Part shown: in pieces, positions 6,557 to 11,307 of the stretch
Numbering within the stretch: position 1 is the stretch's first letter
How the letters are laid out: the number at the start of each line of letters is the position of its first letter
DNA from: Gemmatimonadota bacterium
GTDB taxonomy: Bacteria; Latescibacterota; UBA2968; UBA8231
DNA: 11,307 bases
Direction of reading: 5' to 3'
NCBI GenBank assembly: GCA_028875335.1
Contig: JAPPEF010000142.1
Span: 1 to 11,307, forward strand
The notes under the pieces: model-generated
Databases searched by the model: none
Seen by the model: the letters and a program-made list of their open reading frames with translations, nothing else
What the model was told of the DNA's origin: nothing
Position numbers and translations under genes: made by a program

Positions 6557-7468
6557 ATGATTGGTCGAATTGCCCTCTGCGCGCTGATCGCCCTGCCGGT
6601 CTGTGCCCAACACGAGAAAGTCGAACGGAATGTCGTCCTGCCCACGGGTTGGGCCACCCCCATGGTTCTAGTACCGGCCGGATTTTTCCCCCGGGGCATG
6701 GAAGGCGAAGCCTTTGACGAGCAACCCGTGCGCGAGATTTACCTCGACGCGTACTTGATCGACAAATACGAGGTCACGGTGGCGCAATGGGGAGAGTACC
6801 AGCGCGACACGGGCGCGCTGATCCCAGAGTGGACCCTACAGAATACGGCTGCGCGGCAAAATCACCCCATTACGCTGGTGACGTGGCACGACGCCGCGGC
6901 TTTCTGCCAGTGGGCTGGCAAGCGATTGCCCACGGAAGCTGAGTGGGAGCGCGCCGCTCGCTGCGACGACGGCCGCAAGTATCCTTGGGGCGACGGCCTC
7001 GATGCCTTTCGCGCCAACTACTTCCAAAGCGGCGATCCGTTTGAGCGCGGCTTCGGGGCCATCCTCAGCACCAACCCGGTCGGTTTTTTCGACGGTTCCA
7101 ACAGGGATGGCTACCAAACGCGAGATGGCTCCAGCCCCTTTGGAGCCTACGACATGGTGGGCAATGTCTTCGAGTGGACCAACGACTGGTACCATCCGGG
7201 CTACTACGTCTTTGGCCCAGACGTCAATCCCGCAGGGCCGGACAGTACCGGGGTTAAGGCTGTGCGCGGTGGCTCGTACGCGGTCGACGCCAGCCACGTG
7301 CGGCCCACGTACCGGGCGCGGGATGCTCCGAACTTCAAAGGCCCAGATGTAGGGTTTCGCTGCGCTGGTAGCGCCAACCTAGGCATGGGCACGATGCTGC
7401 GCCGCGAGACGTGGGGCGCGATAAAGAACTCCTCGCGACTATGGCTCAAAGGGGGTAACGATGAATAA
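6557..7468 (+). CDS. Secreted SUMF1/FGE-fold protein lacking the catalytic cysteines
   Basis: This is a 303-aa protein. ATG 6557 has GGAGA ten bases upstream. Residues 1-18 are a signal peptide (MIGRIALCALIALPVCAQ). The formylglycine-generating-enzyme (SUMF1) fold runs from about 35 to 272: MVLVPAGFFPRG, DEQPVREIYLDAYLIDKYEVT, VTWHDAAAFCQWAGKRLPTEAEWERAAR, YPWGD, GAYDMVGNVFEWTNDWY, VRGGSY and GFRCAG. In active FGE the GGS(F/Y) motif is followed by the two copper-binding catalytic cysteines spaced C-x4-C; here those positions are V243 and V248. It therefore should not convert sulfatase cysteine to formylglycine. The fold is also used by many non-enzymatic or differently acting exported proteins (GldJ/GldK-like lipoproteins, for example). 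Its stop overlaps the start of the di-haem peroxidase gene by 8 bases, implying translational coupling and a joint task. A helper or structural role for the peroxidase is inference. Confidence 0.9.
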   Translation: MIGRIALCALIALPVCAQHEKVERNVVLPTGWATPMVLVPAGFFPRGMEGEAFDEQPVREIYLDAYLIDKYEVTVAQWGEYQRDTGALIPEWTLQNTAARQNHPITLVTWHDAAAFCQWAGKRLPTEAEWERAARCDDGRKYPWGDGLDAFRANYFQSGDPFERGFGAILSTNPVGFFDGSNRDGYQTRDGSSPFGAYDMVGNVFEWTNDWYHPGYYVFGPDVNPAGPDSTGVKAVRGGSYAVDASHVRPTYRARDAPNFKGPDVGFRCAGSANLGMGTMLRRETWGAIKNSSRLWLKGGNDE

Positions 7469-9071
7469 ACAGAGGCATCTAGTAGCCATTGTCGCGCTGG
7501 CCTTGCTCGCCAGTGCCGCCAGCACACCGGGACAGGAAGACGACTTGCGGCAGCGTTTCGGCCTCCAGCCGGTGCCACCAGTGCCCTACCCCGAGAACAA
7601 CCCCTACAACCCCGAGCGCGTCGCGCTGGGCCGCTTGCTATTCTTCGATCCCATTCTCAGCGGCGAGAAGGACACGGCCTGCGGTACCTGCCATCTGCCG
7701 ACCTTTGGTATGGCCGACGGCCTACCGCTCGCGGTGGGGGTCGGGGGCAGGGGCTTGGGGCCAGGACGGGTGCCCGGAGTTTCGGCCATTACCGGCGATA
7801 CCGTGATTACCGAGCCGCGACACACCATGACTCTCTTTAACGTCGGTTACAATGGCGACGAGTCCGGGCTGCCCTCGACCAAGGGCTTCATGCTGTGGGA
7901 CGGCAAGGACCGCGGTTTGGAGGCCCAAGCGCTGCGGCCGCTCATCGTGCGCGTGGAGCTGCGCGGCGATGCCTATGAGCGCGAGATGGCCGTCGATAGC
8001 GTGCTAACGCGGTTGCGGGGAATCCCCGAATACGTGGCCCTCTTCGAGCAAGCCTTCCCGGCCGAAGCCGACTCCGTGGCCCGACAATTGCCGCGTCTTG
8101 GCTGCGCGCACGACCCGACGCCCTTGCAATCGGTCATAACGCGCTCGACCTTCGGCCGGGCCATCGCCGCGTTTGAGCGCGAGCAAAACACGGTCAACAC
8201 CGCGTATGATCGCTATGTGGCGGGCGACGATGAGGCCTTGACAGCGGCGCAAAAGCGCGGACTTGAGCTCTTTCACACCAAGGCGCGCTGCGTCAACTGC
8301 CACAGCGGCCCGCTGTTTACGGATTCGAGTTTTCGCGCCCAAGGCGTCGAGCAGATTGGGCCGGGCCGGGCGTCGGCTACGACTAACACGGGCACCCCGC
8401 GTCCGACGGGGAGAGACGAAGGCCGATTCCTCAATACGGGCAACCGCAGCGACATTGGTGCTTTCCGCGTGGTGGGCTTGCGCCAGATCGCGCAGACGGC
8501 TCCCTACATGCACGACGGCGCTCTAGCGACACTGGAGGATGTCATCGAGTTCTACGATCGCGGTGGTGGCGACGAAGCCTCCATTCCCGCTGAAAATATC
8601 GATCCCGAACTGGTGCCACTGGGTCTGAGTGCTGAAGAGAAACAAGACCTATTGGCCTTCATGCACGCTCTGACCGATTCGACGATAGCGGTTCACGTGC
8701 CAGCGCGAGTGCCCAGTGGGTTGCCGCCGGCCGATCTCGAATTGGCCGCCGAGGCAGGTCTCGTGATCCCGGTTCCCGCGCCAGCGGCTCGACCCGTGGC
8801 CGTGCGGGTGTTCAATTTTCCCAATCCTTTCAACGCTTCAACCTCGATCTCAGTGGCGCTGCCAGAGGCGGGCGAAGTCGATATCGAGGTGTACAATATC
8901 CTAGGGCAAACGGTGCGGCAGCTCTTTAGTGGCTACCGGCCAGCCGGCGTCTATCAGCTAACATGGGATGGGCGCGACGGGGGTGGGCGAGCGGCCGCTA
9001 GTGGAGTATATCTCGTCTCGGCGCAGATGGGTGGTGTGCGCTACCTCGCGCGGATGACTCTCGTGCGCTAA
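7461..9071 (+). CDS. Di-haem cytochrome c peroxidase / MauG-family protein with C-terminal FlgD-Ig sorting-type domain
   Basis: This is a 536-aa protein. ATG 7461 is preceded by AAAGGGGG and overlaps the previous gene by 8 bases. Residues 1-25 form a signal peptide. Two c-type haem sites are present, CGTCH (74-78) and CVNCH (277-281), with family landmarks RVALGRLLFFDPILSG (53-68), MLWDGKD (144-150), FGRAIAAFE (231-239) and APYMHDGALATLEDVIEFYDRGGG (347-370), where M350 is a candidate distal ligand for the C-terminal haem. Family members reduce hydrogen peroxide in the periplasm or oxidise protein side chains (MauG). Residues about 448-536 add a FlgD-Ig/type-A sorting-like domain: FNFPNPFNAST, VDIEVYNILGQTVRQL, GVYQLTWDGRD, SGVYLVSAQMGG, MTLVR. 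This tail is about 90 residues beyond the usual family length and suggests export to, or anchoring at, the outer surface. Reaction and electron donor cannot be fixed from sequence. Confidence 0.93.
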   Translation: MNKQRHLVAIVALALLASAASTPGQEDDLRQRFGLQPVPPVPYPENNPYNPERVALGRLLFFDPILSGEKDTACGTCHLPTFGMADGLPLAVGVGGRGLGPGRVPGVSAITGDTVITEPRHTMTLFNVGYNGDESGLPSTKGFMLWDGKDRGLEAQALRPLIVRVELRGDAYEREMAVDSVLTRLRGIPEYVALFEQAFPAEADSVARQLPRLGCAHDPTPLQSVITRSTFGRAIAAFEREQNTVNTAYDRYVAGDDEALTAAQKRGLELFHTKARCVNCHSGPLFTDSSFRAQGVEQIGPGRASATTNTGTPRPTGRDEGRFLNTGNRSDIGAFRVVGLRQIAQTAPYMHDGALATLEDVIEFYDRGGGDEASIPAENIDPELVPLGLSAEEKQDLLAFMHALTDSTIAVHVPARVPSGLPPADLELAAEAGLVIPVPAPAARPVAVRVFNFPNPFNASTSISVALPEAGEVDIEVYNILGQTVRQLFSGYRPAGVYQLTWDGRDGGGRAAASGVYLVSAQMGGVRYLARMTLVR

Positions 9072-9076
9072 ATCAG

Positions 9077-9553
9077 ATGCGATACTTGCGCTCGCTTAGG
9101 TTGCTCTTGGTCGTCGCGGCTGTTGGTGTTGTACTAGCCTTTTTTGAACGGCAGCGCACGGTCGAGTACGGGCACCTTTTGGAGCGCACGCACGCGCGGG
9201 GGCAGCCGCAGCTCAAAGGCACGTCCTTGCAGGAATTGGCACAGGTGCTGCTGGAGCTGTATCCAGAGGGAGCCGAAGCCAATCTGCTGATGGGTACTGC
9301 CCTAGCGGAGGCGGGGCGATTGGAGGAGGCCCGGGCGCATCTGGAGAAGGCGATGGAAGTGGACCGACGCAACTTGCAGCTACTCTTTTTGTACGCGCGG
9401 CTTTTGCTGGATATGGGAGAGGATACGGAAAAAGTGCAAGAGGTGGTGGAAGAATTAAATCGGTACTTTCCTCGGTCGCGGGAGAAGGTCGAACAATACT
9501 TCGGGGAGGCTTCAAAAGGGAAGATGAGGTTTGGCGAGGATGATCTTTACTGA
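9077..9553 (+). CDS. Small membrane-anchored TPR protein
   Basis: This is a 158-aa protein starting 5 bases after the stop of the peroxidase gene, with no good SD of its own, so it is probably translated by coupling. Residues 8-22 form one hydrophobic segment after an arginine-rich start (MRYLRSLRLLLVVAAVGVVLAFF), which fits an N-terminal membrane anchor or uncleaved signal. Residues about 66-99 match one TPR (EANLLMGTALAEAGRLEEARAHLEKAMEVDRRN), and 100-133 probably form a second, less regular one. The C-terminus is charged and holds no recognisable motif. TPR proteins generally hold other proteins together; here it may serve the peroxidase or its partner. The precise function is not recognised. 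Confidence 0.8.
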   Translation: MRYLRSLRLLLVVAAVGVVLAFFERQRTVEYGHLLERTHARGQPQLKGTSLQELAQVLLELYPEGAEANLLMGTALAEAGRLEEARAHLEKAMEVDRRNLQLLFLYARLLLDMGEDTEKVQEVVEELNRYFPRSREKVEQYFGEASKGKMRFGEDDLY

Positions 9554-9566
9554 TGATACGTAGAAA

Positions 9567-11204
9567 TTAAGAATTCCCTTTGTGCAGGCGGTCCTCGTAG
9601 ATGTGAATCTGGTCGGCGTACTGAGCTTTGAGTTTGACCAGCAACGCGTCGAAGCGCTCTTGGGTTAGATCTTGAAGCAAGTGGGCGCGCACCCGGCCCC
9701 AGACCTCGTCCAAGCTCTGTTGGTGACCAGGCACCTTGTTGAGCACCTTGAAGACCGTAAAGCCCTGCGCAGTCTTGACCGGGCCGACGATCTGGCCGAC
9801 CTCGGCATCTTTGGCCTCCCAACCTAAATTGCCGTACTTGTCGGGACGCAAAAGCTGGATGCGCCCTTCGGCGCGGCGGATGCGGGTGCTGCGCCGCGAG
9901 TAGCGGCGAGCTAGGTCGCCGAGGTCGCCGCCGCGTTCGATGGCGGCCAGCAGTGAGTCTGCCTGTGCGCGGGTATCGACGAGTATTTCGAGAATCGAGA
10001 TCCGCTCCTCTCGCACGTAGAGGTCTTTGTGTGCCTCGTAGTACGCGCGAATTTCGTCTTTGGACGGGTTGAGCGTTTCAAGCACTCTGACTTGGCGGAT
10101 GCGCTCGATAAGTGCTTGGCGGCGCGTGGTTTCAATGCCTTGGGCGACGCGCTCGGCCTCGTGGATGCCTATTTCGCGGGCGTGGCGGGGCAGCAGGACC
10201 TTGAGCGCATAGAGGCGGCGGGCGAAGCGGCGCAAGTCGTCTAATTCGCGGATCTCGGCCGGGTTGCGCTCGCTGGTCATGGCCGCCATGAAGTTGTTCA
10301 GCGTCCACGGCTCGCCATCGAGTTCGAGCAGTACTAGCTCGGTCTCCCCCTTTTTGAACGTGGGCATTTGTTCGCCGGCTTCGCTGAGCCGGGCCAAGAG
10401 CAATTCCAAGGTCTCGCGCCGTTCCGCGATGTCGGCGCGGTGGGCCAGCCCTTCGAGGAACTCAAAAGTGGCGATGGCGTGCTTCTGCTCTTGCATGGCC
10501 TTGATGACGGCCGGGGCCATCTCCTCGAAGGGCACTTTGCGCTCGTCGGTGACGACGAAGACCGAGAAGCCGTCTGGCTCCTGCACGGGACCGATGATCT
10601 CGCCAAGTTTGGCTCCAAATATCTGGCGGCGCAGAACGTAGTTCTTGAAATCGAGGCGGCTCTTCCAGCCAAGGTCGCCGCCTTGCTGGGCGGTGTTGCC
10701 GTCGTCGGAGAGTTCGCTCGCCACGGTGGCAAAGCTGTCGGGGCCGCGTAGCCGGGCGAGTACTTGGTCGATGGCGGCTGGCCCGCGGGCGAGAATGCGG
10801 CTCAAGCGAAGCTGCTGGCCGATGCGGTGCTGCTCAAAGTACTGGCGGGCCTCGTCGCGGCTTATGTCCTCGGCGACAGCCACCACGCCGCGGCGGTACA
10901 TTTCGTCGAGGATGAGTTCCTGTTCCCGCTGTGCGATCTTGCTTTTGACTTGGAAGTCGTTTTCCAAGCCATCTTGGCGAGCGGCCAACAGCAAAACCTC
11001 GACGTCGATGAGTCGCTCGAGTGCTTGGCGCTGTAGGTCGTCTGGGGCATTTTGGGGAAAGAGCCGCGCAGCAGCGCGGTCGACGCGGTCGCGCGTGATG
11101 TTGACGTCGCCGACGCGGGCGAGGACATCTGGGCTGGACGGAGGTTCGGGAGAGGTACAGGCGAAGGGTACAGCAGTGAGCAACAAAAGAAAAAGACGCA
11201 GCAA
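9567..11204 (-). CDS. Exported double-parvulin peptidyl-prolyl cis-trans isomerase (SurA/PpiC-like)
   Basis: This is a 545-aa protein from a TTG start at 11204. Residues 1-16 are hydrophobic and end VPFAC, a poor but possible lipobox with C16 as lipidated cysteine; otherwise it would be secreted or periplasmic. Residues about 26-125 are a SurA-N-like helical chaperone region (VLARVGDVNITRDRVDRA, LERLIDVEVLLLAARQ). The first parvulin-type domain spans about 131-224 (LRLSRILARG, FATVASELSDDGNTAQQGGDLGW, GEIIGPVQEPDGFSVFVVTDER). The linker 225-395 is helical and rich in arginine and glutamate. The second parvulin domain spans about 400-492 (RISILEILVDTRAQAD, LARRYSRRSTRIRRAEG, GNLGWEAKDAEVGQIVGPV, GFTVFKVLNK). 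Proteins of this type assist folding of outer-membrane or exported proteins, which suits the neighbouring surface-protein genes. It is convergent with the TPR gene with only 13 bases between, and no terminator hairpin is evident there. Confidence 0.9.
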   Translation of the reverse strand: MLRLFLLLLTAVPFACTSPEPPSSPDVLARVGDVNITRDRVDRAAARLFPQNAPDDLQRQALERLIDVEVLLLAARQDGLENDFQVKSKIAQREQELILDEMYRRGVVAVAEDISRDEARQYFEQHRIGQQLRLSRILARGPAAIDQVLARLRGPDSFATVASELSDDGNTAQQGGDLGWKSRLDFKNYVLRRQIFGAKLGEIIGPVQEPDGFSVFVVTDERKVPFEEMAPAVIKAMQEQKHAIATFEFLEGLAHRADIAERRETLELLLARLSEAGEQMPTFKKGETELVLLELDGEPWTLNNFMAAMTSERNPAEIRELDDLRRFARRLYALKVLLPRHAREIGIHEAERVAQGIETTRRQALIERIRQVRVLETLNPSKDEIRAYYEAHKDLYVREERISILEILVDTRAQADSLLAAIERGGDLGDLARRYSRRSTRIRRAEGRIQLLRPDKYGNLGWEAKDAEVGQIVGPVKTAQGFTVFKVLNKVPGHQQSLDEVWGRVRAHLLQDLTQERFDALLVKLKAQYADQIHIYEDRLHKGNS

Positions 11205-11215
11205 AGAGGCCTCCT
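11205..11215 (-). promoter_or_regulatory. Ribosome binding site fixing the TTG start of the double-parvulin gene
   Basis: On the minus strand AGGAGG (11215-11210) lies five bases before TTG at 11204. The nearest upstream ATG (11230) is in another frame, where it would read a shadow product, so the TTG with the signal-peptide-like LRLFLLLLTAV is the best start. Confidence 0.75.
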
Positions 11216-11241
11216 GGTGGAAATTTTCATCTATTCCAATA

Positions 11242-11270
11242 AATATATTAGTGCCTTAGTGCCGTGTAAA
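11242..11270 (-). promoter_or_regulatory. Sigma-70-like promoter of the double-parvulin gene
   Basis: On the minus strand TTTACA (11270-11265) and TATATT (11247-11242) are separated by exactly 17 bases; each matches the consensus at five or four of six positions. The predicted start near 11235 gives a leader of about 30 bases before the TTG at 11204. Confidence 0.65.
11248..11263 (-). repeat. Two tandem copies of GGCACTAA in the promoter spacer
   Basis: On the minus strand two perfect 8-base copies of GGCACTAA lie back to back (11263-11256 and 11255-11248), filling all but one base of the spacer between the -35 and -10 hexamers. A protein bound there would block or reshape the promoter. It may be chance; only two copies are seen. 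Confidence 0.4.
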
Positions 11271-11307
11271 TTTGCTAAATGCTAATTAGGTTATTGTAAA
11301 CAGCAAG

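Noticed and set aside
6557..7468. Active formylglycine-generating enzyme / sulfatase activator
   Set aside because: Both catalytic cysteine positions after GGSY are valine, and no sulfatase gene lies in the window.
8004..8513. A 169-codon minus-strand frame, and similar ones at 6836-7297 and 10368-10751
   Set aside because: All lie opposite well-supported genes with family motifs and have arginine/alanine-rich or low-complexity products without start signals.
9554..9566. Shared terminator between the convergent TPR and parvulin genes
   Set aside because: The gap is only 13 bases and no inverted repeat with a T-run could be found around it.

Overview
The window reads as a piece of a GC-rich (roughly 60% by eye) genome of an uncultured, probably Gram-negative bacterium. 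Nearly every protein carries an export signal. Three genes also carry or imply C-terminal FlgD-Ig/'SPNGDGIND'-type or 'FPNPFN'-type domains, which are typical of surface-sorted proteins in the Bacteroidota/Fibrobacterota/Latescibacterota/KSB1-like assemblage. The exact phylum cannot be fixed from the sequence. No tRNA, rRNA, CRISPR array, insertion sequence or integrase was seen.

Left part (1-6362, all on the minus strand, read right to left). Gene A (6362-4017) is a 781-aa secreted protein with two discoidin-like domains and a C-terminal FlgD-Ig-like domain. It is followed by a 224-bp leader region, then a strongly initiated 303-aa secreted CBM9/DOMON-like protein (3792-2881). A perfect 34-bp palindromic terminator (2814-2847) separates that gene from gene B (2781-982), which is essentially the C-terminal three quarters of A. 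A third relative, gene C (934 to beyond base 1), is cut by the window edge and aligns with the N-terminal part of A. The cluster looks like a set of related cell-surface or extracellular-matrix proteins organised around one abundant small secreted protein.

Middle part (6557-9553, plus strand). Three tightly packed genes form a likely operon: a secreted SUMF1/FGE-fold protein that lacks both catalytic cysteines (6557-7468), a di-haem cytochrome c peroxidase/MauG-family protein with a C-terminal FlgD-Ig sorting-type domain (7461-9071), and a small membrane-anchored TPR protein (9077-9553). The first two overlap by 8 bases and the third begins 5 bases after the second. They are divergent from gene A across a 194-bp AT-rich gap.

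Right part (9567-11204, minus strand). A 545-aa exported protein with two parvulin-type peptidyl-prolyl isomerase domains is convergent with the TPR gene. It starts at TTG, placed there by a strong AGGAGG, and has a good sigma-70-like promoter whose spacer is an 8-bp tandem repeat.

The most interesting unexplained element is the leader between A and the CBM9-like gene (3793-4016). It holds an A-tract plus TTGACA promoter, a 9-codon micro-ORF rich in aromatic residues, a near-perfect Shine-Dalgarno sequence with no ATG after it, and a GC hairpin followed by a T-rich run. It could be a small RNA, an attenuator, or a leader-peptide system.
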